Shown here in pieces: positions 31,134 through 38,705 of a stretch of DNA of 49,186 nt (positions are counted from its first letter, which is position 1; each line of letters opens with the position of its first letter). A model generated the notes under the pieces. It did not search any database. It was not told the DNA's origin and was given only the letters and a program-made list of their open reading frames with translations. Source of the DNA: Minisyncoccota bacterium (GTDB lineage Bacteria > Patescibacteriota > Minisyncoccia > UBA6257 > 02-FULL-45-10c); the NCBI GenBank assembly GCA_028716745.1, contig JAQUPE010000005.1:1-49186 (forward strand), given 5' to 3'. The translations under genes and the position numbers were made by a program.

Positions 31134-31787
31134 TTAAGATAATTGTTTTAATTTTTCAAAATCATAAAGAATAAAAAATGCGTAAAAGATAAGAAAAGCG
31201 GTCGGAATAAATAACGGTTCAAATTTTAATATAAGAAGATTAAAAATTGCGTGAAGTATCGAGGCAAAGATAAGCCCATAGGCCAGAAGAACCCTTTTTT
31301 TATCAAGAATGGATCGCGCCCAATAATATCCGAGCAGTCCCGAGCTTAGGGTGTGCAAAAGGGTGGCGCCAATAAATCGCAGGGTAGTTGTTTCAAAAAC
31401 GGATGCGCCGAGCTTTGCAGCGGCTGCGACATTTTCTATTGTTGCAAAACCGAGCGCTGCCACAACCATGTAAATCATCGCATCAATCGGCTCATCAAAT
31501 TCTTTCCAGAATTTTTTAATTACTATAAAGGCTGCTCCAAACTTTAAAAATTCTTCTATTACTGCAAGTCCGAGAAAAGATATTGTTCCATAACGGGCAA
31601 TGTTTTGTTTGGATATCAGATCGTTAAAAAGCAATTGCAATCCCAAGGCTACAAATGTGCTTAAGGCGCCGGCAAGAAAGGCGAAGAAAATGACTTTTTT
31701 TGGCTCCGGATGAGGATCTTCTTTGAGATAGAAAATCAGCCAAGCGAAAGAAGGAATTAGCCCTAAAATTAAATATAAATAATTCAT
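31134..31787 (-). CDS. PrsW-family intramembrane metalloprotease
   Basis: 217 residues with about seven hydrophobic helices. The PrsW motifs are present: EEFLKFGAAF (EExxK, about 82-91), FATIENVAAAAK (FxxxE, about 118-129) and two His-containing helices, LLHTLSSGLLGY and ILHAIFNLLIL. In Bacillus, PrsW starts cleavage of an anti-sigma factor; here the substrate is unknown. It starts one base after the valS stop and two bases before hsp20, so the three genes form one unit. This links membrane proteolysis to a chaperone gene. Confidence 0.88.
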   Translation of the reverse strand: MNYLYLILGLIPSFAWLIFYLKEDPHPEPKKVIFFAFLAGALSTFVALGLQLLFNDLISKQNIARYGTISFLGLAVIEEFLKFGAAFIVIKKFWKEFDEPIDAMIYMVVAALGFATIENVAAAAKLGASVFETTTLRFIGATLLHTLSSGLLGYYWARSILDKKRVLLAYGLIFASILHAIFNLLILKFEPLFIPTAFLIFYAFFILYDFEKLKQLS

Positions 31788-31788
31788 A

Positions 31789-33807
31789 TTACCAATCTTC
31801 TATCATTATAAACTCTTTATCTTTTTCCGGCATATTCTGATAAATTTCTTCGGTGATATGGGGCATAAACGGATGAAGAAGCTTAAGGATGTCTTTGAGG
31901 ACAACTTTTGAAATTATGGCTCTTAGATTTTCGTCGGTTTTACTCATTTCTATATATTTATCGGCGAGGTCATGCCAGATAAAATCATAAAGAGTATGCA
32001 GCGCTTGTCCGAAGTCGTAAGAATCAATTTGTTCGCCGACCGATTTTTTAGTTTGCTCCAGTTTTTCCAAAAGACCGCTGTCATTCTTCAAATCCGGTTC
32101 GGATATAATTTCTTGCTGCAAAATAAATCTCGCTATATTCCATAATTTATTGGCGAATTTTTTTCCTCCCATTACTGCTGTCTCATCCCATTTAATATCC
32201 TGGTTTCCCATAGATTGCCAAATTAATCCGAAGCGCGTGGCGTCAGATCCGTATTTTTCAATCAATTCCAGCGGATCTATTCCTGTGCCAAGAGACTTGG
32301 ACATCCTGCGTCCGTCTTTGGCTAAAATCGTTCCGTGGATTATTACGTCGGTAAAAGGTTTTTCTTTTAGGAATTCAAGGCTGGAAAAAATCATTCGCGC
32401 TACCCAGAGATTTATAATGTCTCGCGCTGTGGAAAGAACCTGCGTTGGATAGAATTCTTTTAGATCTTTTGTTTTTTCCGGCCAGCCGAGCGTGGCAAAC
32501 GGCCAAAGCGCGGAAGAGAACCAGGTATCTAAGACATCATTTTCTCCCTCAATCGGAACTTTGTGTCCCCACCAAATTTGTCGGGAAATATTCCAGTCGC
32601 GGACGTTTTCAAGCCAGGCCATATAAGTTTTTTCCCAATTTTCCGGATGAAATTTTACCTCGCCGCTTTTTACGGCCTTAATCGCCAGCTTGGCGAGCTC
32701 GTCCATTTTCAAAAACCACTGCAAACTTGGCAACGGCTCAATAACGCCTTCGCAGCGATAGCATACCGCGACATTGTGCTTATAATCTTCAATTTTCTCT
32801 ATTAAACCGAGCTTATTCAGGTCTTCAACCACCTTGTCTCTGCATTCCTGTATTTTCATTCCGGCATAGGCCGGACCGGCATCTTCGGTCATTCTTCCAA
32901 TTGGTCCGATAACTTTATAAATAGGTAATTTATTTTTTTCTCCGATACGGGCATCAACTAAATCGTGTGCCGGAGTTACTTTTACTGCTCCGGTTCCAAA
33001 AGCCATATCAATTTCTTCATCGGCGATAATCGGGATTTCGCGATTTTGCAACGGCAATATTATTTTTTTGCCGATTAATTTTTTATAGCGTTCGTCTTTA
33101 GAGTTTACGGCCACAGCAGAATCTCCGAGCATTGTTTCCGGGCGAGTAGTCGCAACAATAACAAATTTATTTTTGTCGTCAGCTAAAGGATATTTTATAT
33201 ACCAAAGCTTGCTGGTCTCTTCTTTATATTCCAATTCTAAATCGGATAAGCTGGTCTGGCACTTAGTACACCAGTTTATTACTTTTTCCGCCTTATAAAG
33301 CCAGCCCTTTTTATGGTAATGATTAAACGCTTCATTAACGGCTTTCTGATAGCCCTCGTCCATTGTGAAACGGGTTCGCGACCAATCCATTGAGGCGCCG
33401 AGTTTTTTGAATTGCTTGAGAATTATGTTTCCGTGTTTTTCTTTCCATTCCCAGACTTTTTCCAGAAATTTTTCCCGTCCCAAATCTTGTTTTTTGATTC
33501 CTTGTTTTTGCAGATCCTTTTCCACGACTTTTTGCGTGGCTATGCCGGCATGGTCGGTCCCCGGAATCCAAAGAGTTTTATATCCCTGCATTCTTTTCCG
33601 GCGGACTAAAATATCTTGAATTGTAGAATTCAAAGCATGCCCCATGTGCAAGACGCCGGTTACGTTCGGCGGGGGAACAGACACGGTAAAAGTTTTTTTA
33701 CGATTGCCGGGAAGTTTATCAGGATTAAAATAGCCGGATTTTTCCCATAATTCGTAAATTCTATCTTCAACTTGTTTGGGGTCGTATGTTTTTGAAAGCT
33801 CCTTCAT
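31789..33807 (-). CDS. valS: Valyl-tRNA synthetase, compact form
   Basis: Class Ia synthetase charging tRNA-Val. 672 residues against 850-950 in most bacteria. The HIGH motif is HMGH (54-57), with PPPNVTGVLHMGHALN; the KMSKS motif is RMSKS near 500. The editing domain (about 200-340, TTRPETMLGDSAVAV) is kept. Two reductions are visible. About 40 residues normally found between the WWGHxxP motif and DVLDTWFSS are missing (WWGHKVPIEGENDVLDTWFSS). The protein also ends soon after the anticodon-binding domain without the C-terminal coiled-coil arm. The ATG at 33807 heads the valS-prsW-hsp20 operon. Confidence 0.96.
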   Translation of the reverse strand: MKELSKTYDPKQVEDRIYELWEKSGYFNPDKLPGNRKKTFTVSVPPPNVTGVLHMGHALNSTIQDILVRRKRMQGYKTLWIPGTDHAGIATQKVVEKDLQKQGIKKQDLGREKFLEKVWEWKEKHGNIILKQFKKLGASMDWSRTRFTMDEGYQKAVNEAFNHYHKKGWLYKAEKVINWCTKCQTSLSDLELEYKEETSKLWYIKYPLADDKNKFVIVATTRPETMLGDSAVAVNSKDERYKKLIGKKIILPLQNREIPIIADEEIDMAFGTGAVKVTPAHDLVDARIGEKNKLPIYKVIGPIGRMTEDAGPAYAGMKIQECRDKVVEDLNKLGLIEKIEDYKHNVAVCYRCEGVIEPLPSLQWFLKMDELAKLAIKAVKSGEVKFHPENWEKTYMAWLENVRDWNISRQIWWGHKVPIEGENDVLDTWFSSALWPFATLGWPEKTKDLKEFYPTQVLSTARDIINLWVARMIFSSLEFLKEKPFTDVIIHGTILAKDGRRMSKSLGTGIDPLELIEKYGSDATRFGLIWQSMGNQDIKWDETAVMGGKKFANKLWNIARFILQQEIISEPDLKNDSGLLEKLEQTKKSVGEQIDSYDFGQALHTLYDFIWHDLADKYIEMSKTDENLRAIISKVVLKDILKLLHPFMPHITEEIYQNMPEKDKEFIMIEDW

Positions 33808-33847
33808 ATTGCTTAATTTTATTTGATTTTGGGTTTTTTCTCAATCA

Positions 33848-33876
33848 TTGACTGTAAATCTCTTTTTATGTAGTTT
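33848..33876 (+). promoter_or_regulatory. Promoter of the ndk-like gene
   Basis: TTGACT (33848-33853), a 17-bp spacer and TAGTTT (33871-33876), with a leader of about 33 nt carrying GGGGAGG. Confidence 0.55.
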
Positions 33877-33915
33877 AATGGCAGGTTGGACATTGAAAAT
33901 CTGCGGGGAGGAACC

Positions 33916-34332
33916 GTGAAAGAAAGAACGCTTATATTTTTCAAGCCAAACATCACAAAAAACAAAGAAGAAATAAATGCCCTTATAAAGTTTTTTAAGG
34001 GCATGAGAGTTGTAAAATACGAACTGCGCCGATGCCCGATGGAAATTTTCAGGGAATTTTACGAACATGTTCCGGAGCCGTATCTTAGCCGGCACGCAAA
34101 ATTCTGCAGTTCTGGGCCGATAGGTATTGCGATACTCGAAGGCAATAACGCAATAGAAAGAGTTCGCAAGATAATTGGCTGTACCAATTCCAGCAAGGCG
34201 AGCCCGAAAACTTTCCGGGGATACTATTACCGCAAATACAGGCCGAAATACGGATACGATAATTTCATCCATGCTTCTGAAAACAAAGAGGCCGTGGATC
34301 GCGAAAAGAAGTTTTTCAAAATCTGGATTTAA
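33916..34332 (+). CDS. ndk: Divergent nucleoside diphosphate kinase
   Basis: Ndk transfers the gamma phosphate of ATP to nucleoside diphosphates through a phospho-histidine. The 138 residues align with Ndk from MKERTLIFFKPN through SGPIGIAILEGNNAIERVRKIIG to DNFIHASENKEAVDREKKFF. The phospho-acceptor His, its preceding Asn and the early Lys are kept. The usual IKPD reads FKPN, and RGDFG is replaced by RGYYYRKYRPKYG. I start at the GTG (33916) because GGGGAGG lies four bases upstream and Ndk proteins begin at this point; an ATG at 33886 would add ten residues. Consensus -35, SD and higher-GC codons class it with the acquired-looking genes. Confidence 0.8.
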   Translation: MKERTLIFFKPNITKNKEEINALIKFFKGMRVVKYELRRCPMEIFREFYEHVPEPYLSRHAKFCSSGPIGIAILEGNNAIERVRKIIGCTNSSKASPKTFRGYYYRKYRPKYGYDNFIHASENKEAVDREKKFFKIWI

Positions 34333-34348
34333 ACATAGGCAAGAAGCA

Positions 34349-34370
34349 CCCCCGATTTTGGGGGTTTTTT
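34349..34370 (+). terminator. Terminator of the ndk-like gene
   Basis: CCCCC-GATTTT-GGGGG followed by six T residues (34349-34370). Confidence 0.88.
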
Positions 34371-34381
34371 ATTTAAATATT

Positions 34382-34390
34382 TGATATAAT
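34382..34390 (+). promoter_or_regulatory. Extended -10 promoter of pilin copy 1
   Basis: TGATATAAT, a perfect extended -10. Its last two bases are the A and T of the first in-frame ATG, so that ATG cannot be the translation start. Confidence 0.65.
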
Positions 34391-34406
34391 GAAATACACA
34401 GTTGAA

Positions 34407-35939
34407 ATGATAAATTTTATAAGGTTAAAGATTAGAAATATTTTTATTAAAAAGATTCAGGGCATTAAGGCCTTTACTCTCGTTGAGTTGGTTGTTGTAA
34501 TAGGCATTCTAACTATATTAGCTACGGTAACTTTATTAGTAATAAATCCCACAGAGCTCAACAGGCAGGCTAGGGATTCTCAAAGATTATCGGATTTGCA
34601 GACTATCAATAGCGCATTGGGCTTATTCCAATCATATAATCTTACTCTGACCGGTACAGCCAACACCGTATATACATCCTTATCCAGTAATACAGCGGAT
34701 TGTTCTGATCTTGGCCTTCCTGCCTTACCAGCCGGTTGGAGCTATGCTTGCGTTACAGCAAATAATTTAAGGAAAATAGACGGCACGGGCTGGATACCTG
34801 TAGATTTTACTCAGGTCCAAACAAACTCTGGATCTCTGTTTGCGGCTTTGCCAATAGATCCTACCAATACGGCTACGGGAGATTTTTACTATACCTACGT
34901 CAAAGGATCTTGGGCGCTGTCCGCTAAAATAGAATCAACTAAATTTCTTACTAATGCTCAAAATGACGGAGGAGCCACCACTACACGATTTGAAGTTGGA
35001 GGAGGCGGGGCCATTGTCACTGATAATGCTTGGACTGTAGCAGTAGTAGCAGATCCAACTTGTTCTGACAGCACAAAAAATCAAGACGAAACAGATGTCG
35101 ATTGTGGAGGAGATGTTTGCGACGCCTGTGCTAATGGATTAGTTTGTGTAGACAATGCAGATTGCACATCAAATACTTGTACTGCCGGGGTATGTACGGC
35201 TGCGCCAATAGCATGCGGGGCGGGAGATACGACGGGGATGGTAAGTTATTGGAATGGCGATAGCACGGTAGCAGATGTAATGGGCACAAATAATGGAACT
35301 GACATGGGGGCTGTTGCATATGCTGCTGGCAAGGTTGGCAATGCATTTAATTTTAATAATACGTCAAATAACGGAGTTACAATTACAACGACTGGTTTCC
35401 CGATGGGAAATAGTTCTAGGAGTATAGAGGCCTGGGTAAATTTTAATTCTTGTACAGGAGCATTAAACCCGTTAGTTTATGGAACTGCCGGTTATAAAAC
35501 ATATTCTAGTTCGCCACAGCCTTCGTGCACATCGGGACATTTAGGATATTCTGGTTATAATTTTGAATATCATAAAACATCGCTTACATTTACTCCGGGA
35601 ACCTGGTATCACATTGTTACTACGTTTAACGGCACAACTTTGAAAGTTTACAAAGACGGATATTTAGTTGGAGAAAGCAATGTTACTGATTATGATCCAA
35701 TTAGCGGGCCGGGTAGCGCGCTTAGTGGAATGAATACTACCAGCGGGGCAGAGCATTTTTTGGGCCATGTTAATTGGTGGGGTTATTGGGATGATGGAAA
35801 AGAAGATGAAATTGCTATATACAATGAGGTTCTTTCTGACGGAGGATGCACTATCGGCGGAGATATCTGCGGAGGAGACATAGGCGATCATTACGCGAGA
35901 GGCGTTGCAGGGAATCCGTATTGTCCATATACGCCTTAA
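34407..35939 (+). CDS. Type IV pseudopilin with Cys-rich segment and LamG-like lectin domain (pilin copy 1)
   Basis: 510 residues from the ATG at 34407; the first ATG (34389) overlaps the -10 box. A class III signal is present: basic leader, then A before FTLVELVVVIGILTILATV with Phe at +1 and Glu at +5, as in prepilin-peptidase substrates. A pilin-like head of about 170 residues follows. A Cys-rich stretch (about 217-257, TDVDCGGDVCDACANG) comes next. A laminin-G/ConA-like domain lies at about 270-480 (MVSYWNGDSTVADVMGTNNGT, RSIEAWVNFN, TWYHIVTTFNGTTLKVYKDG). The C-terminal tail HYARGVAGNPYCPYTP is shared with copy 2. It is probably a surface-displayed adhesin. It ends in a hairpin that carries a tsaD remnant. 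Confidence 0.88.
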   Translation: MINFIRLKIRNIFIKKIQGIKAFTLVELVVVIGILTILATVTLLVINPTELNRQARDSQRLSDLQTINSALGLFQSYNLTLTGTANTVYTSLSSNTADCSDLGLPALPAGWSYACVTANNLRKIDGTGWIPVDFTQVQTNSGSLFAALPIDPTNTATGDFYYTYVKGSWALSAKIESTKFLTNAQNDGGATTTRFEVGGGGAIVTDNAWTVAVVADPTCSDSTKNQDETDVDCGGDVCDACANGLVCVDNADCTSNTCTAGVCTAAPIACGAGDTTGMVSYWNGDSTVADVMGTNNGTDMGAVAYAAGKVGNAFNFNNTSNNGVTITTTGFPMGNSSRSIEAWVNFNSCTGALNPLVYGTAGYKTYSSSPQPSCTSGHLGYSGYNFEYHKTSLTFTPGTWYHIVTTFNGTTLKVYKDGYLVGESNVTDYDPISGPGSALSGMNTTSGAEHFLGHVNWWGYWDDGKEDEIAIYNEVLSDGGCTIGGDICGGDIGDHYARGVAGNPYCPYTP

Positions 35940-35946
35940 TATAAAA

Positions 35947-35997
35947 TTATATTGTCAGATTAGAATCCGCCTCAAATTTCAGAGGCGGATTTTTTGA
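35947..35997 (-). pseudogene. Remnant of the tsaD 3' end downstream of pilin copy 1
   Basis: Read on the minus strand this encodes QKNPPLKFEADSNLTI plus stop. That is the same 16-residue end as the intact tsaD at 37474 except Leu for Ile. It has no start or upstream body, so it is a duplicated fragment. Confidence 0.85.
35964..35995 (+). terminator. Terminator of pilin copy 1
   Basis: AATCCGCCTC/GAGGCGGATT (35964-35973 with 35982-35991), loop AAATTTCA, then T residues. It is a copy of 37491-37522. Confidence 0.88.
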
Positions 35998-36015
35998 GTA
36001 AATCAAATTAAAACC

Positions 36016-36038
36016 CCCTAATTATTTTAGGGTTTTTT
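36016..36038 (+). terminator. Weaker hairpin upstream of pilin copy 2
   Basis: CCCTAA/TTAGGG followed by six T residues. It sits where the ndk terminator sits relative to copy 1, so it is a diverged duplicate. Confidence 0.55.
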
Positions 36039-36049
36039 ATTTAAATATT

Positions 36050-36058
36050 TGATATAAT
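36050..36058 (+). promoter_or_regulatory. Extended -10 promoter of pilin copy 2
   Basis: TGATATAAT within a 60-bp stretch nearly identical to that before copy 1. Confidence 0.65.
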
Positions 36059-36074
36059 GAAATACACAGTTGAA

Positions 36075-37466
36075 ATGATAAATTTTATAAGGCTAAAAAT
36101 AAGAATTTTCTCTAATATATCTAAACAAGTTAAAAAAAATAGGGCCTTCACCCTCGTCGAACTCGTAGTCGTCCTAGGCATCCTAGCTATATTAGCCACA
36201 GTAACTCTATTAGTAATCAACCCCACAGAGCTGAACAGACAAGCTAGAGACGCTCAAAGACTCTCAGATCTCCAAACAATAAACAGCGCCATAGGTCTAT
36301 TTCAATCATATAACTACACCCTAACCGGCACAGCTAATACCGTATATATATCTCTGCCCAGCAACCAAGCAGACTGCTCAGACCTCGGACTAGCAGCCCT
36401 CCCAGCAGGATGGTCCTATGCCTGCAAGACATCCACCAACTACAGAAAGATAGATAGCACAGGCTGGATCCCCGTAGACTTCACCCAAGTCCAAACCTCA
36501 GCAGGATCTCTATTTGCAGCTCTGCCTATAGACCCCACCAACACAGCCACAGGCGGACTCTACTATACATACGTCAAAGGCTCCTGGGCTCTATCTGCAG
36601 GCATAGAGTCAGCTAAATTCCTCGCAGACAACGCCACCAACGACGGAGGCGCAACCACCACCAGATTCGAGATTGGAGGAGGCGGAGACCTTGTAGCTAA
36701 TGGAGCGTGGACAGCGGCGGCGGTAGAGCAAACAGCATGTGGTGAGGGGGATACAGACGGGATGGTGAGTTATTGGAAATTAGATGAAACTTCCGCTGGA
36801 TCGGTTGTTGACGTAATGGGTGCAAACAATGGAACAAATAATGGGGCGACAATAAATCAGACTGGACAAGTTGAAAAGGCTTATAGTTTTGATGGCGGCA
36901 GTGATTATATTAGTACTTTTAAATTTAATTCAGTTAATTTTACTGTTAGCGCCTGGGTTAAGCCAAGTAGCTTGGGAAGCTGGATGAGAGTCGCGAGTCA
37001 ATCAGATCATAATGGAGCTTGGGTAAATTCAGATTTTAATTTAAGTATGTCACCTACAGGAGCATTGAGTACGGAAGTATTTAGCAATTGCGGCGCTTCA
37101 TCTGGGGGTTTTGATACTGAAGCTGTAATGAATACAGTTGATTGGCAGTATGTCGTTGAGACTTATGATGGTTCGACTATTAAAATTTATCGCAACGGAG
37201 TTTTTTTGCAGAGCTCTTCGTTCTTAAGCAGAACTGCTTGTGGGCAAAGATCGGTGTTAATTGGTGCAAGATGGGCTAACAATAACGAAGTTGATACCAC
37301 TCAATATTTTAATGGTTTAATAGACGAAGCAGTTATTTATAATACGGCATTAACTGGCCCGGCTGTTAGTTGTGCCATAAATGATCCCGATGCGACAATA
37401 TATGATATTTGTAAGCATTATGCGAGAGGTGTTGCAGAGAATCCGTATTGTCCGTATACGCCTTAA
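36075..37466 (+). CDS. Type IV pseudopilin with LamG-like lectin domain (pilin copy 2, mosaic)
   Basis: 463 residues from the ATG at 36075 (an in-frame ATG at 36057 overlaps the -10 box). It has the same layout as copy 1: class III signal (A before FTLVELVVVLGILAILATV), a pilin head about 85% like copy 1, and a LamG/ConA-like domain (about 225-440, MVSYWKLDETSAGSVVDVMG, FTVSAWVKPSS, WQYVVETYDGSTIKIYRNG). The tail HYARGVAENPYCPYTP is shared. The copy 1 Cys-rich stretch is absent. Bases 36146 to about 36690 use C- and A-ending codons, unlike the flanks, and 36146-36561 is almost identical to copy 3, so the gene is a mosaic. It converges on tsaD. Confidence 0.88.
   Translation: MINFIRLKIRIFSNISKQVKKNRAFTLVELVVVLGILAILATVTLLVINPTELNRQARDAQRLSDLQTINSAIGLFQSYNYTLTGTANTVYISLPSNQADCSDLGLAALPAGWSYACKTSTNYRKIDSTGWIPVDFTQVQTSAGSLFAALPIDPTNTATGGLYYTYVKGSWALSAGIESAKFLADNATNDGGATTTRFEIGGGGDLVANGAWTAAAVEQTACGEGDTDGMVSYWKLDETSAGSVVDVMGANNGTNNGATINQTGQVEKAYSFDGGSDYISTFKFNSVNFTVSAWVKPSSLGSWMRVASQSDHNGAWVNSDFNLSMSPTGALSTEVFSNCGASSGGFDTEAVMNTVDWQYVVETYDGSTIKIYRNGVFLQSSSFLSRTACGQRSVLIGARWANNNEVDTTQYFNGLIDEAVIYNTALTGPAVSCAINDPDATIYDICKHYARGVAENPYCPYTP
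36146..36561 (+). repeat. 416-bp block shared with pilin copy 3
   Basis: Matches 48771-49186 with one mismatch that I found (A/C in the sixth valine-rich codon region, near 36166). The match reaches the window edge, so its true length is unknown. Confidence 0.92.
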
Positions 37467-37473
37467 TATAAAA

Positions 37474-38508
37474 TTATATTGTAATATTAGAATCCGCCTC
37501 AAATTTCAGAGGCGGATTTTTTTGAAGCAAGTCAAAATATGCAGCGGCTGCAATCATGGCGGCGTTGTCGGTATTGAATTCAAAGCTTGGCGCAAAAAAT
37601 TTCTTGCCGGAATTTTCAATGGCGCGGCGCATTATTTCTCGCAGAGTTTTATTGGCCGAGACGCCGCCGGATAGCATTGCGGATTTAGCTTTATATTGTT
37701 TTGCCGCGCTTAAAGTTTTTTGAGTTAAAACATCAATAACTGCTTGCTGAAATGAAGCCGCAACATCATTTTTGGAAGCGTTCGGATGGTCGCGGAGATA
37801 ATATAATACGGAAGTTTTTAATCCTGAAAAACTGAAATTATAATTTTTTTGAAAATCTTTTAGAGAGCCTAAAAGGGGCCGCGGAAATTTTATGGCATTG
37901 GGATTGCCGAGCATAGCGGATTTTTCTATTTCCGGTCCTCCTGGATACGGGAGTTCAAGCATTCGCGCTACTTTATCAAAGGCTTCTCCGGCGGCATCAT
38001 CAATTGTTTCTCCTAGTTTTTTCCATTTAGTGGAGCTTTGCATGAGCAGGATCATTGTATGTCCGCCGCTGACGACGGCAGAGATAGACGGAAAAATATT
38101 TTTGAAATTTTTTTGAGGAGACAGCCAATTCGAATAAAGATGCCCCTTCATATGATTTACGCCCATAAGAGGCTTATTCGTTTTCTTTGCCAATTCTTGC
38201 GCAAAAGTTATTCCTGTCCAAAGCGCCGGCTCCAGTCCGGGGCCGACCGTAACGGCGATATAATCGATTTTTTTAATATCAAAATTTTTAGCGGTTAATT
38301 TAAGAATTTTAGGAAGGTTTTTAATATGCTCCCGCTTGGCAAGATTGGGAACTACGCCTCCGAAGGGGCGGTGGATTTTTATTTGAGAAGAAACAATATT
38401 TGATAAGACTTCAAATTTTGGCGCATTTACGCCGCCGGAACATTTTACAACGGCGATAGAAGTATCGTCGCAGCTTGTTTCTATGGCAAGAATATTAATC
38501 TTTTTCAT
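37474..38508 (-). CDS. tsaD: tRNA N6-threonylcarbamoyladenosine synthase subunit TsaD
   Basis: Catalytic subunit that attaches threonylcarbamoyl to A37 of ANN-decoding tRNAs. 344 residues in the ASKHA fold: ETSCDDTSIAV (10-20), metal ligands His119 and His123 in VNHMKGHLYS, SGGHTMILL near 139-147, GGPEIEK and SGGVSANKTLR near 276-286. Length is normal (E. coli 337). The last 15 codons (KNPPLKFEADSNITI) run through the hairpin that terminates pilin copy 2, so one sequence is both coding and a terminator. tRNA-Glu lies just upstream on the same strand. Confidence 0.96.
   Translation of the reverse strand: MKKINILAIETSCDDTSIAVVKCSGGVNAPKFEVLSNIVSSQIKIHRPFGGVVPNLAKREHIKNLPKILKLTAKNFDIKKIDYIAVTVGPGLEPALWTGITFAQELAKKTNKPLMGVNHMKGHLYSNWLSPQKNFKNIFPSISAVVSGGHTMILLMQSSTKWKKLGETIDDAAGEAFDKVARMLELPYPGGPEIEKSAMLGNPNAIKFPRPLLGSLKDFQKNYNFSFSGLKTSVLYYLRDHPNASKNDVAASFQQAVIDVLTQKTLSAAKQYKAKSAMLSGGVSANKTLREIMRRAIENSGKKFFAPSFEFNTDNAAMIAAAAYFDLLQKNPPLKFEADSNITI
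37491..37522 (+). terminator. Terminator of pilin copy 2, embedded in the tsaD 3' end
   Basis: AATCCGCCTC/GAGGCGGATT (37491-37500 with 37509-37518) and a T-run on the plus strand. Confidence 0.85.
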
Positions 38509-38525
38509 TTAAGAGTCTTGATTAG

Positions 38526-38599
38526 TAGCGCCACCGGGATTTGAACCCGGGTTACCGGAATGAAAATCCGGTGTCCTGACCAGGCTAGACGATAGCGCC
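38526..38599 (-). tRNA. tRNA-Glu(UUC)
   Basis: Anticodon stem CCGGA/TCCGG around TTTTCAT (anticodon TTC), T arm CCGGG/CCCGG. Acceptor GGCGCTA/TGGCGCT has two G-U pairs. Confidence 0.94.
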
Positions 38600-38705
38600 A
38601 TATTGATAAAAGATTATAACATTTTTTTTAAAAAGTCCAAGTCTTTTATGGCGGGCGGAAATTTTGATATTTGTTATACTTATGTAATAATTTCGTACTT
38701 GGATT

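Noticed and set aside
34389-34409. Start of pilin copy 1 at the first ATG (and likewise 36057 for copy 2)
   Set aside because: That ATG overlaps the perfect extended -10 TGATATAAT and would lie upstream of the transcript. The next ATG, 18 bases on, fits.
36146-36690. Diversity-generating retroelement acting on the pilin
   Set aside because: No reverse transcriptase is seen. Differences between copies are not confined to adenines, and copies 2 and 3 are nearly identical.
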